A DNA stretch of 64,000 bases from Sulfurimonas sp. (GCF_028714655.1 NZ_JAQTLY010000011.1:22833-86832); one strand, 5' to 3'; counted from the first letter of the stretch, positions 17,986 through 26,811 are shown. Program-made: numbers and translations. The notes: a model not told the origin generated them from the letters alone.

Positions 17986-19266
17986 ATGAGTAGAGATACA
18001 GTAACACTAACAAACAATCGTGACGGTAAAAGTTATGAGTTTCCGATATTGGATGCGACGGTAGGTCCGTCCGTAATTGATATTTCAACTCTTTACAAAG
18101 AGACTAAAATGTTTACTTATGATGAGGGTTATACATCAACGGCATCTTGTAAATCCGACATTACATATATAGACGGCGACAAAGGAAAACTTATGTACAG
18201 AGGGTATGACATAGCATACCTCGCAAATCAAAAAAGTTTTTTGGATACTGCCTATCTTCTTCTAAACGGAGAACTTCCGACTAAAGAGGAGCTTGAGAAT
18301 TTTACTATAGAGATGAAAAAACGCTCATTCGTACATGAGGGGATTAAAAAGCTCTTTGACTCTTTTCCCGACGGCGCACATCCGATGGCAATTCTCTCAG
18401 CCGGTGTCTCCGCGCTCTCAACATTTTACTATAAACATTTAGAGATAAAAAATAAAAGAGAGTATACAGAAATGGCAAACAGAATTGTTGCCAAAATTCC
18501 TACACTTGCAGCTTTTTCATATAGATACTCTAACGGTCTGCCTATCATATATCCCGATATGAACAAAGGATTTACAGAAAATTTTCTATATATGTTAAGA
18601 GCCTACCCTCACAGTTATATAGAGTTAAAACCTATAGAAATAAAAGCGCTTGATACTATTTTTACTCTTCATGCCGACCATGAGCAAAATGCATCAACTA
18701 CTGCCGTTAGAAATCTAGCCTCAACAAATGCACACCCTTACGCAGCCATAAGTGCCGGCATAGGTGCTTTGTGGGGAAAAAGCCACGGCGGAGCGAATGA
18801 GAGCGTTATCCGTCAACTAGAGATGATAGGAACGGTTGACAGGGTAGATGAGTTTATAGCCAAAGCAAAAGATAAAGATGACCCGTTTAAACTGATGGGA
18901 TTCGGGCACCGTGTTTATAAAAACTTTGACCCTCGTGCTACCATTCTTAAAAATCTCCGCAATGAGCTTATGGAAGAGTTAGGCATAAGCAGTGAACTTG
19001 TCGAAGTTGCAAATAAAATAGAGAAAATTGCTCTAAGCGATGAGTACTTTATAAGCCGCAGTTTATACCCAAATATTGATTTTTACTCAGGACTTATTCT
19101 TCAAGCGTTAAAAATTCCAAAAGAGATGTTTGCAGTTATATTTGTAATAGGCAGAGCACCGGGCTGGATTGCACAGTGGAGTGAGTTAAGTCAGCAAAAA
19201 AGTATAAAAATTGCTAGACCTAGACAACTATATACAGGTCCAAAAGAGAGAACTCCGGAGTATTAA
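17986..19266 (+). CDS. gltA: Citrate synthase
   Basis: The 426-aa type I/II citrate synthase condenses oxaloacetate with acetyl-CoA. Catalytic regions are seen as LHADHEQNASTT and GHRVYKNFDPRA. The N-terminal beta domain (SYEFPILDATVGPSVIDI) matches the hexameric gram-negative type, which is usually NADH-sensitive. In autotrophic Campylobacterota the reductive TCA cycle can run in the opposite direction with ATP-citrate lyase; this gene does not tell which mode is used. Confidence 0.96.
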   Translation: MSRDTVTLTNNRDGKSYEFPILDATVGPSVIDISTLYKETKMFTYDEGYTSTASCKSDITYIDGDKGKLMYRGYDIAYLANQKSFLDTAYLLLNGELPTKEELENFTIEMKKRSFVHEGIKKLFDSFPDGAHPMAILSAGVSALSTFYYKHLEIKNKREYTEMANRIVAKIPTLAAFSYRYSNGLPIIYPDMNKGFTENFLYMLRAYPHSYIELKPIEIKALDTIFTLHADHEQNASTTAVRNLASTNAHPYAAISAGIGALWGKSHGGANESVIRQLEMIGTVDRVDEFIAKAKDKDDPFKLMGFGHRVYKNFDPRATILKNLRNELMEELGISSELVEVANKIEKIALSDEYFISRSLYPNIDFYSGLILQALKIPKEMFAVIFVIGRAPGWIAQWSELSQQKSIKIARPRQLYTGPKERTPEY

Positions 19267-19273
19267 TCCGGAG

Positions 19274-19585
19274 TTATTTTATATACGAACAGCAGTAATC
19301 CGTAACTGTTTTGATTTTTAAATCAAATGATGAGTTAGCAGGCACGCTGAATGTTTCAGGTGTATTTAGAGTTTTCCACTCCTCGTTTGGCAATCTTATC
19401 TCCAAATCTCCGCTCATTATCTCCATAATCTCTGCTGCATCAGTTCCAAAAGTATAATCACCCGGCATCATAATACCAAGAGTTTTTTTACTCCCATCCG
19501 CAAACTCAACCGTTCTGCTTGTAACTTTTCCGTCATAGTAAATATTTGCTTTTTTTACTACCGTAACATTTTCAAATTTTGACAT
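19274..19585 (-). CDS. ppnP: Pyrimidine/purine nucleoside phosphorylase PpnP
   Basis: The 103-aa protein is a small cupin of the YaiE/PpnP family, which phosphorolyses several purine and pyrimidine nucleosides. Family features include the start [21 protein letters not shown], the segment [18 protein letters not shown] and the ending [18 protein letters not shown] chose the ATG giving MSKFENV, 9 nt after AAGG, over an ATG three codons upstream that abuts the ribosome site. It converges with gltA across a 7-bp gap. Confidence 0.93.
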   Translation of the reverse strand: MSKFENVTVVKKANIYYDGKVTSRTVEFADGSKKTLGIMMPGDYTFGTDAAEIMEIMSGDLEIRLPNEEWKTLNTPETFSVPANSSFDLKIKTVTDYCCSYIK

Positions 19586-19594
19586 CTTTATCAT

Positions 19595-19777
19595 CCTTAA
19601 TTTTATTTCATAAAATGAAGGAATCCCTCATTTATTTAGTACGATATCGCGAGTAATCGCGCTATCTACGCTAGCCGCTATGGCACAAAACTTTAGTTTC
19701 TTTAGAAAAGCTTGCCACATAAAGTGGCAGATTTTTTTGGAATTATACTTAAAAACTGTGCAAAAGTGCCGTTATGA
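19595..19777. other. Intergenic stretch with hairpins
   Basis: The gap contains a GATATCGCG/CGCGCTATC hairpin near 19643-19667 and a short stem GCCAC/GTGGC at 19714-19728 followed by T7. The second reads as a rho-independent terminator on the plus strand, although the nearest plus-strand gene (gltA) ends far upstream. No ORF is visible. Confidence 0.4.
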
Positions 19778-20743
19778 TTATTCCCAATCAAGCAGTCTTC
19801 TCTGACCCTCTAACCCTCTGATGTGAGTAACATCCTGAGAAACTTCTATAACGCCTTTGTAGTTGCCTTCATCGTCTCTGATGGCAAAATAACGGATGTG
19901 AATAAACTTGCCTTTAAAAGTTATCCAAAATTCTGCTTCATCTTTTCGACCTGCTCTAAATTCGCGTAAAATCATCAAAACTTGATCAACAGACTTTGGC
20001 GGATGGCAAAATTTTACTTCTCGCCCTATTATCCCCGCACTTCGCGGAAATACTCTCTCATCTCCGCGGTTGTAAAAGATAACAATATCATTCTCATCTA
20101 CATAAGTGATATCTACAGGCATAAACTTCAAAAGCCAGTTAATCTGCTCAGGCAGCATATAACCCTCATCCAACTTAATTCTGTTCTCAAGAGAAAAAGG
20201 TAGCTTTCTTTTTTGTTTATCTTGAGACGGATGGATGTATTCTCCCTCAACATGCGGAGGATAAGCAGCCGGTGCTTTGTCAAACATCCAGCCTATCTCC
20301 TCGTCACCGGCTCTCATCTCTTTCCAATCCTCTTCATCCAACATATTCATAGCATTTGGTAAAAGTCTTCCCTCTTCCACCTGCATGATATGCTCTAGGC
20401 TTCCAAAAACTCTCTGTAACTGCTGCATAAGAGCAGGCATATTTTTTTCTTGTGCCAAAGCTCTTGCAGTTTTTATTTCTGCTCTTATATCATCATGAAA
20501 AGCCCACATATTTTGTGAAGGACTTGTCCAGCCGTACTTTTCAAGATATGGAAAAAGCTGATTTTCTTTTCTTGCAAAGTGTTTTTCCACAAGACAAAGC
20601 TTTTTAAACTTATCTTCAAACTCTCCAAAATTTTCTACTATATTGATGCTGCCTATACTCGCTATCAAACCTCTCATCAACATATTTTCTTCCAAATAGA
20701 CTCTAACCGGATGTCCATCAGGTAAATTTAGATACGGATTCAT
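19778..20743 (-). CDS. Hemerythrin-PAS protein (DUF438-like)
   Basis: The 321-aa cytoplasmic protein has an N-terminal hemerythrin-type helical bundle with the His/Glu pattern expected of a di-iron site (DGHPVR, EKHFARKENQLFPYLEKYG, FHDDIRAEI, EHIMQVEEGRLLP). A C-terminal PAS domain follows (DITYVDENDIVIFYNRGDERVFPRSAGIIGREV ... GVIEVSQDVTHI). Such proteins are thought to sense O2, NO or redox state, but no output domain is present. It is alone on the minus strand and divergent from the accessory cluster to its right. Confidence 0.85.
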   Translation of the reverse strand: MNPYLNLPDGHPVRVYLEENMLMRGLIASIGSINIVENFGEFEDKFKKLCLVEKHFARKENQLFPYLEKYGWTSPSQNMWAFHDDIRAEIKTARALAQEKNMPALMQQLQRVFGSLEHIMQVEEGRLLPNAMNMLDEEDWKEMRAGDEEIGWMFDKAPAAYPPHVEGEYIHPSQDKQKRKLPFSLENRIKLDEGYMLPEQINWLLKFMPVDITYVDENDIVIFYNRGDERVFPRSAGIIGREVKFCHPPKSVDQVLMILREFRAGRKDEAEFWITFKGKFIHIRYFAIRDDEGNYKGVIEVSQDVTHIRGLEGQRRLLDWE

Positions 20744-20913
20744 AATTTTCCTTGATTATTTAATAAAGGGATTATACTGTTTTTTGTGTTTTCATCTTTG
20801 ATTTGAGGCAAGATTAAAATTATTGCCTAGCCACTAATTTAAATATAAAATAATGATTAATTTGATGTCGTTGTAAGAATATTACTTGTAAAATATAATG
20901 TTCAGGAGCATTT

Positions 20914-21372
20914 TTGTCCGCAAAAACTATTAATGCCCTTGACATTCATAAAATCAATTATACGAGGTGTATCACGCAAAAAGTGTTCCAAAAAACACTA
21001 TTAGTTTCTCTTCTTTTGTCTGCTTCGGCGTTTGCTACCGAACCCAATCTCCTTGCATTAGCGACCGGTGGTGCTATTTCCGCTGAAAAATCGGCTACCG
21101 TAGCACTCAATGATGCCGAAATGAAAGAAGTAGTTGGTGGAAACTATTACTATCAAAAAACTGTTTATACATATTTGTGTAAACAAACTGCAGGAACTAT
21201 TTCTGAAGGCTATTTAGGACGCCCTGCCACTATGTATGCGCGTAGAATGAACAACGGTTCTATGTCGGTCTGGATTAATTATACATCAGGCGGATATACT
21301 TATCAAGCCTATGGAACAGAAGCAACACGCTTAATTAATCTATATGGGACTAAAGCAAAAAGTTACTTATAG
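20914..21372 (+). CDS. Secreted Tyr-rich protein with Sec signal and double-glycine leader
   Basis: The 152-aa product has three parts. Residues 1-41 form a long signal peptide with a hydrophobic core (TLLVSLLLSASAFA) and likely cleavage after Ala41. Residues 42-76 end in VALNDAEMKEVVGG, a good match to the double-glycine leaders cut by C39 peptidases. Residues 77-152 are Tyr/Gly/Thr-rich (13 Tyr in 76) with one Cys. The start is a TTG with AGGAG at 20904-20908, 5 nt upstream; a GTG at 20983 would give a shorter signal peptide but has no close ribosome site. It heads the cluster that also encodes a beta-barrel and a C39 peptidase. No homologue is recognised. Confidence 0.75.
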   Translation: MSAKTINALDIHKINYTRCITQKVFQKTLLVSLLLSASAFATEPNLLALATGGAISAEKSATVALNDAEMKEVVGGNYYYQKTVYTYLCKQTAGTISEGYLGRPATMYARRMNNGSMSVWINYTSGGYTYQAYGTEATRLINLYGTKAKSYL

Positions 21373-21437
21373 CAAACAAATAGGAATGAATTTTGCTTAT
21401 TAAATTCATTTCTATCCTAATAATTGGAGGTTGTTTT

Positions 21438-22067
21438 ATGTACACTCATCAGACAGGGTCGTTTTATACACTTTATCTGCAAAACGACTATTACGCTCAA
21501 AAAACACTGGAAAATAGAGCCGCCATCGATAAGAGTGGTGGTAATTGGGCATTGTCAGAACCTTTTGATAAAGGTTTAGATGATTATCTTAGCAAGATAA
21601 TTGAACTTATTCCTGAACTAAAAGAAGCAGAACAAAAAGGCATTGGAATTGGAGTCGAAATTTTACCAGAAAGTGCTTCTGCTGATTTAAAACAAGGCGT
21701 CTCTTTAGCGACTGATAAAATGATTAAGGATGGTACAGACCCTGATATTCTTAAATCAGTTTTGGGTTTTGTAAAAGGAGAATGGTCAGGAGATGTTGAA
21801 ATGCATGATGGCTATGCTCTTAGTAAAAATGATACATTTTCTTATGATACGGCTGCATTAAAAAATGTCATGGAGAAATTCAAAGACGCATATGGAACAG
21901 ATACAGCTCTAAGCGAAGCGATGGCTAAGTTTGCCGATTATCTCAACGAGATATGGGGGTTTTTGAATAAAGATGCAGGAAATAACAATGCTGGAAGTAT
22001 TTTTACATCTTTAGGGCAACTTTCTTCGGAAGAAAAAAAAGGGCAGTTTTTAAATACTTCTGCTTAG
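21438..22067 (+). CDS. Acidic hypothetical protein of the C39 cluster
   Basis: I do not recognise the family. The 209-aa product is acidic and helical, with few aromatic residues after the start and no Cys. ATG 21438 has a strong GGAGG 7 nt upstream. An alternative TTG at 21393, with AGGA 7 nt upstream, adds MLIKFISILIIGGC, which looks like a lipoprotein signal with the lipobox IGGC; this would make it an envelope protein, as its neighbours are. It sits 65 bp after the double-glycine gene and 40 bp before the broken barrel gene. Confidence 0.7.
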   Translation: MYTHQTGSFYTLYLQNDYYAQKTLENRAAIDKSGGNWALSEPFDKGLDDYLSKIIELIPELKEAEQKGIGIGVEILPESASADLKQGVSLATDKMIKDGTDPDILKSVLGFVKGEWSGDVEMHDGYALSKNDTFSYDTAALKNVMEKFKDAYGTDTALSEAMAKFADYLNEIWGFLNKDAGNNNAGSIFTSLGQLSSEEKKGQFLNTSA

Positions 22068-22107
22068 TTTGTGTCACGATATATTAATTAAAAAGAAATT
22101 CTATGTT

Positions 22108-22982
22108 ATGAAAAGAAAAATAATACAATAATTAAAAAATCTTTACTTTCGCTTTTAAGCTGCACAAGTTTTCTGTTTGCATCGGATCCGATAACATTGG
22201 ATTCAATGTTCGCCAACCAACAAGGGCTAAGAAGTGTTACTACCTTTCAATCAATATCAAGCGGTAGTGCAAACTCATTTACAATATATCCTGATTTGAT
22301 AGCTATAGATGAGGGGAAATATTATCAAGATGTAAAAATATTTTCTGTTACTCAGACTTTTTTGTATGATTTTACTAAAAATTTTGATATATTAGTTTCA
22401 CTAAATGGAAGCTACAAAAGAAATGAATTTTTTGATACTTTCAATGGATATGGTCATTAAGACTCTAGTAATTTTGATTCGCTATGGATAGGGGGAACTT
22501 ATTCATTTGATGCGATTGATGACTTTAAGCCATATTTAACACTGCAAACCTCTATCTATCAAAAAGAGCATTATTTTGATAGTACTAAAAATGTATATGG
22601 GAATTCCTATTCCGCAAAACTAGCATTTCGAAATTATTCTGATCCCGTAATTTCAAATTTATCTATCGGAGCTATCTACAATGGATTTAAAAAAATTGGT
22701 GATTATAAAGTAGATAATGGTAGTGCATTTTCGGCAGGACTTGATTTTTCAATTATTTTAAGCCCTAAAATTGCTTTAGATATCGGAACGGAACAGCGTT
22801 ATCAAACCGAAACGAAAATCAATGGAGTAGCTCATTCAAATGCCTCTATAATCTCGACATTAAACATTGGTGCAACATATTCAATAAATACTAGAAATTC
22901 TTTGGCTGTTTCAGGTACAATGGGCGGTTCATCCAAATCACCAGATTCCATTCTCTCCGCATCATTATGGCACAAGTTCTGA
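22108..22982 (+). pseudogene. Outer-membrane beta-barrel, broken by one ochre codon and a lost start
   Basis: One frame runs from about 22092 to the TGA at 22980 with a single stop, TAA at 22458-22460. It encodes a signal peptide (SLLSLLSCTSFLFA), alternating beta-strand segments, and a C-terminal LWHKF with the terminal Phe typical of BAM-inserted barrels; full length would be about 290 aa. The ATG at 22108 is one base out of frame: one extra A in the A-runs at 22111-22120 would join it as MK(R/K)KNNTIIKKS. Alternatively an ATT at 22131 could be used. Canonical starts in frame begin only at 22203 or nearby. The last 16 bp overlap the C39 gene. With only two lesions, decay is recent or the lesions are sequence errors. 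Confidence 0.8.
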
Positions 22983-23536
22983 TATTACTGCTTCTTTTTA
23001 CTACTGTAATATTACATGCAGATGAAAGTACAAATTTTAAAGTTTTGCCTTTCTCTGTATTAAAACTCAAAAAAACTGTGTTACAAAGATATGAAGAGTC
23101 ATGCGGTGCCGCAGCTTTAGCAACAATTATGAATCTGTATGGACAACAAATAAACGAAAAACAGATAATTGATAAAGCATCTACTTCCGATATGTTAAGT
23201 TTTGCTCAAATGGCAGAAATATCTAAAGATTTTGGCTTCAACTCATCAGGTTATAAAATTGATATAGAAATATTTGAATCACTTAAAGTTCCAGTAATAG
23301 CAAGAATTGATAATCGAGAAAACTATGCTCATTTTGTAGTAGTTATGAATCATAATGGAGATTTTGTGAGTATTTTTGATCCAAGTTTCGGTTATTATAT
23401 CCAAAACAAAAAAGAATTTTTCAAATGGTGGAGTGAAGATACTTATGGATATATACTTGTTGTTATGCCTGAAAAAATTACTTCATTTCCAATTATTCCT
23501 TTGAATTTACCAAACCAGTTACTTTTTATACATTAA
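22967..23536 (+). CDS. Secreted stand-alone C39 peptidase
   Basis: The 189-aa protein has a signal peptide (MAQVLILLLLFTTVILHA) and then a peptidase C39 domain like the leader-cutting domain of bacteriocin ABC exporters, but without transporter parts. The full active-site set is visible: oxyanion Gln40, nucleophile Cys46 in YEESCGAAAL, His122 in NYAHFVVV and Asp138 in SIFDPSFG. It should act in the periplasm, like FapD of the Fap amyloid system. Its start lies inside the end of the barrel gene and has no ribosome site of its own, so expression depends on coupling. The obvious substrate is the VVGG protein at the head of the cluster. Confidence 0.88.
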   Translation: MAQVLILLLLFTTVILHADESTNFKVLPFSVLKLKKTVLQRYEESCGAAALATIMNLYGQQINEKQIIDKASTSDMLSFAQMAEISKDFGFNSSGYKIDIEIFESLKVPVIARIDNRENYAHFVVVMNHNGDFVSIFDPSFGYYIQNKKEFFKWWSEDTYGYILVVMPEKITSFPIIPLNLPNQLLFIH

Positions 23537-23588
23537 AACTATAAAAGATAGATTTTTTTAACCATTATTTTATGAAGACTTCTAAAAA

Positions 23589-24068
23589 TTATTGCAGTTT
23601 CAGTCTAACTCTTTGCGAGTGGGTTATCGCAACTGCAATCGCATCGGTTATATCTAGCGGTTTTATCTCTTTTTTTATATTTAAAAGTCTTTTTACCATA
23701 AACGCAACTTGCTCTTTCGTTGCTTTGCCGTTTCCCGTGAGTGCCTGTTTAACCTGAAGTGCAGTGTACTCATTAAACTGTCCAAACTGCTGAAGAAGCA
23801 TAAGCATTATCGCTCCGCGGAATTGGGCAAGTTTTATAGTTGTTTTTGGGTTATGCGCATAAAAAATATCTTCGATTGCAACTTCATCTATCTTATGATT
23901 TTTAAATATACTCTCAAAAGCTTCAACCATTTGCGGGATTTGAAACTGCAGCTCTTCAGCCTTTATCTTTATAAGTCCTGCCTCAACTAAAGCTATTTTT
24001 CCCTTTTCCAAAGAGATAAGAGCATAACCCATTTTTCTGGTACCCGGGTCTATTCCTAAAATAATCAT
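23589..24068 (-). CDS. ruvC: Holliday junction resolvase RuvC
   Basis: The 159-aa endonuclease cuts Holliday junctions with RuvAB. The acidic catalytic residues are seen in ILGIDPGT (Asp7), VAIED (Glu66) and the C-terminal [13 protein letters not shown] (Asp139/Asp142). Length is normal. It is divergent from dnaA across a 100-bp gap that contains DnaA boxes, an arrangement found in several Campylobacterota origins. Confidence 0.96.
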   Translation of the reverse strand: MIILGIDPGTRKMGYALISLEKGKIALVEAGLIKIKAEELQFQIPQMVEAFESIFKNHKIDEVAIEDIFYAHNPKTTIKLAQFRGAIMLMLLQQFGQFNEYTALQVKQALTGNGKATKEQVAFMVKRLLNIKKEIKPLDITDAIAVAITHSQRVRLKLQ

Positions 24069-24176
24069 TTAATACTTTCACATGTTATAGACGAGCTATT
24101 CACATAGTTTTAACTTAGTTTATGGGAATTATAGCTATTATTCACATAAATTTATAGAAGGCTCATTTGTGAATAC
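24069..24176. other. oriC part 1: ruvC-dnaA gap with DnaA boxes
   Basis: DnaA boxes of the epsilonproteobacterial type occur as CTATTCACA (24096-24104), TTATTCACA (24138-24146) and, on the other strand, TGTGAATAC (24168-24176). The third overlaps the GTG start of dnaA, suggesting autoregulation. A weaker CTTTCACA lies near 24075-24082. Confidence 0.75.
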
Positions 24177-25476
24177 GGGAGAAAAAATTTTACTTCTGCT
24201 AAAAGAAGAGATACCTGAAATAGAGTACAATAGATATATAAAACACCTAATCTATGATACAAAATTATCTACTAATGATACTGCTATATTTTATGCGCCG
24301 AATAATTTAGTCTTAAATTGGATAAAAAACAGATACGGCGCAAAAATAAGACACCTTTTTGAAGTACACGAATCTTTAATAGTAAATGTAAAAATTGTAT
24401 TAAAAAATCAAATTGAAGATAAAAAAGTGGAGATAAAAAAAGAGCAAAAACCACAGCAGCACTCACTTTTAAATCCATCTCACACATTTGAAAATTTTAT
24501 GGTCGGCGGCTCAAATCAGTTTGCATACGCAACGATGAAAAGTGTAAGCGAAAAACCCGGTGAACTTTATAATCCTGTTTTTATTTACGGAGGAGTAGGT
24601 CTTGGAAAAACCCACCTTATGCAAGCGGCAGGCAATGTTTTACAAAATCAGGGAAAAATTGTCATTTACACCACGGTTGAACAGTTTTTAAATGATTTTA
24701 TCCGTCATGTTAGAAATAAAACAATGGAGAGATTTCAAGAAAAATATCGTAAATGCGATGTTCTTTTGATAGATGATATCCAGTTTTTAAGCAACAAAGA
24801 GGGAATTCAGGAGGAATTTTTTCATACTTTTGAAGCATTAAAAGGTATCGGAAAACAAATTATCTTAACAGCCGACAAGCACCCAAAAAAGATAGCCGGT
24901 CTTGAAAAGCGACTTCAAAGCCGCTTTGAACACGGACTTGTAGCCGATATTCAACCGCCTGAACTTGAGACTAAAATAGCAATTATTGAAAATAAATGTA
25001 AGATAAATAAAGTCACGCTTACAAAAGATATCATCCACTATATTGCAACCGTTATAGAGAGCAATGTTCGCGAAATAGAAGGAATCCTATCTAAACTACA
25101 TGCATATTCACAACTTATGCATGTTGATATTGACTTGCAGTTTACAAAAAATGTATTAAAAGATCAGCTTCAAGAAAACCGCGCTAATCTTACTCTTGAC
25201 ATCATTACACAAAATGTCGCAAAAGATTTAAATATCAAACCCAGTGAAATTCGTTCAAAAGGCAGAAGTAAAAACTTGGTTTATGCCAGAAGAATAGCAA
25301 TTTACCTTTGTCGTGAACTGACACAAAATACTATGCCGCAGCTCGCTCAATATTTTGGAATGCAAGATCATACGGCAATAAGCCATACACTCAAAAAAAT
25401 AAACGAACTTATACAAAATGATGAAGATTTCAAAGTTAAAATAGAAGAGTTGACAAATAGAATCACATCTTCTTAA
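24169..25476 (+). CDS. dnaA: Chromosomal replication initiator DnaA
   Basis: The 435-aa initiator opens the origin. Domain I (about 1-80) is followed by a short Lys/Gln-rich linker, the AAA+ domain with Walker A GGVGLGKTH (near 141-149) and Walker B VLLIDDIQF (near 199), and a C-terminal DNA-binding domain with the signature MQDHTAISHTLKKI. The start is GTG 24169, which is also part of a DnaA box. Length is close to that of H. pylori and C. jejuni DnaA. It is flanked on both sides by DnaA-box clusters. Confidence 0.97.
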   Translation: MNTGEKILLLLKEEIPEIEYNRYIKHLIYDTKLSTNDTAIFYAPNNLVLNWIKNRYGAKIRHLFEVHESLIVNVKIVLKNQIEDKKVEIKKEQKPQQHSLLNPSHTFENFMVGGSNQFAYATMKSVSEKPGELYNPVFIYGGVGLGKTHLMQAAGNVLQNQGKIVIYTTVEQFLNDFIRHVRNKTMERFQEKYRKCDVLLIDDIQFLSNKEGIQEEFFHTFEALKGIGKQIILTADKHPKKIAGLEKRLQSRFEHGLVADIQPPELETKIAIIENKCKINKVTLTKDIIHYIATVIESNVREIEGILSKLHAYSQLMHVDIDLQFTKNVLKDQLQENRANLTLDIITQNVAKDLNIKPSEIRSKGRSKNLVYARRIAIYLCRELTQNTMPQLAQYFGMQDHTAISHTLKKINELIQNDEDFKVKIEELTNRITSS

Positions 25477-25738
25477 CTGATATAAACACTAAAGCTACAA
25501 AAAACAAGTTTCTCGAGAACTATAAAGTATCATTACGCCTTTTTTCGTAAAAGTGCGTAATGTCAGTTCTTAAAAAATAAAAAAAAAGATATAATTTCCA
25601 AAGTGAATAAATGTGAATGAAATTTTAAAGATTCATCACATTTACAAATACCTAAAATAGGGATGAAAAGGCGATATTCACATTATCACTTTCACCTACT
25701 ACTAATACTATAATTTTATATAATAAATAGGAATTCTG
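25477..25738. other. oriC part 2: dnaA-dnaN gap with DnaA boxes and AT-rich tract
   Basis: The 262-bp gap holds an A-rich, easily melted tract (25571-25597) followed by minus-strand boxes AGTGAATAA (25602-25610) and TGTGAATGA (25612-25620), a weaker TTCATCACA (25632-25640) and ATATTCACA (25674-25682). The AT tract next to closely spaced boxes is the expected layout of a DNA unwinding element. Confidence 0.7.
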
Positions 25739-26806
25739 ATGAAGATAACGATACAAAAATCTGTCATTGAAAATATACTAATTCACGCTCAGCCGTTTTT
25801 AGAAAAAAAAGATACTTCACAAATAACTTCCCATATCTTAATCGATGTTTCAGATTCAAAATTAACCGTAAAAGCAACCGATTATGAAATAGGTTTGCAA
25901 ATATATACGGACAATATAAATATTATTGAAGCAGGAACAGTTACGGCAAACGGTAAAAAATTATTAGATATTATTAGAATTTTAAAAGACGGCAACATTA
26001 ACTTAGAAACTAAAAATGATACGCTCTATATCTCACAATCAAATTCAAATTTTAAACTGCCGACATTTTCTTACAAAGAATTCCCTATATTTCCAACTTA
26101 TGAAGGAAAACCTCAAATTTCAATCAACTCACATCTGCTTATCGAATCACTTAAAAAAGTAACCCCGTCAATTGACAGCAACAATCCTAAATTTGAACTA
26201 AACGGTGCTTTAATCGATATAAAAAGCAGCGGTATAAACTTTGCTTCAACAGATACAAGAAGATTGGCAGTCGTTAATATAGAAAATCAAAACAACAGCG
26301 AACTCTCTATCATCATTCCAAAAAAAGCGATTATTGAAATTCAAAAACTGTTTTTTGATAATATTGAGCTTTACTATGATGAAACAAGTTTGATTATTCA
26401 CTCAAATCAATATACTTTTTTTACAAAACTTATAAATGGAAAATTTCCTGAATATTCAAGGATAATTCCAAAAGAAGTATCAAAAACTTTAACGCTGCCA
26501 AAAGCCGAAATGATAGAGTCACTTAAACAAATTACGACTATTTCTACTGATGTAAAAATTACTTTTTTAAATAACTCCATCGTTTTTGAGTCATTAAGTG
26601 ACGATAATATCGAAGCTAAAACAGAAATGAATTATGAAACAGGCTTTTCATCTCCGTTTGTTATTGCGATCAATACCAGATATCTTTTAGATTTTCTAAA
26701 CAGTATAAATAATTCAGAATTTAGTATCGGTTTAAATGAAAGTAATTTACCGTTTGTTTTAAGTGAAAATAATTTTAAAACAGTAGTAATGCCGATAGTT
26801 ATATAA
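25739..26806 (+). CDS. dnaN: DNA polymerase III beta sliding clamp
   Basis: The 355-aa clamp encircles DNA and tethers polymerase III and other partners. The three-domain clamp pattern is visible: MKITIQKSVIENIL at the N-terminus, GALIDIKSSGINFASTDTRRLAVV in the second domain, and the C-terminal hydrophobic-pocket segment SNLPFVLSENNFKTVVMPIVI. Slightly shorter than the E. coli protein, as is usual in this group. It follows dnaA across the origin gap. Confidence 0.97.
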   Translation: MKITIQKSVIENILIHAQPFLEKKDTSQITSHILIDVSDSKLTVKATDYEIGLQIYTDNINIIEAGTVTANGKKLLDIIRILKDGNINLETKNDTLYISQSNSNFKLPTFSYKEFPIFPTYEGKPQISINSHLLIESLKKVTPSIDSNNPKFELNGALIDIKSSGINFASTDTRRLAVVNIENQNNSELSIIIPKKAIIEIQKLFFDNIELYYDETSLIIHSNQYTFFTKLINGKFPEYSRIIPKEVSKTLTLPKAEMIESLKQITTISTDVKITFLNNSIVFESLSDDNIEAKTEMNYETGFSSPFVIAINTRYLLDFLNSINNSEFSIGLNESNLPFVLSENNFKTVVMPIVI

Positions 26807-26811
26807 ATTTT

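Noticed and set aside
20914..22067. Bacteriocin plus immunity protein
   Set aside because: The double-glycine leader is tempting, but the Sec signal, the barrel gene and the absence of an ABC exporter point to outer-membrane export rather than a classical bacteriocin. Not excluded.
20914..23536. Naming the cluster a fap operon
   Set aside because: The C39 and barrel parts fit the logic, but no FapA/B/C/E relatives or FapC-type imperfect repeats are visible and order differs.
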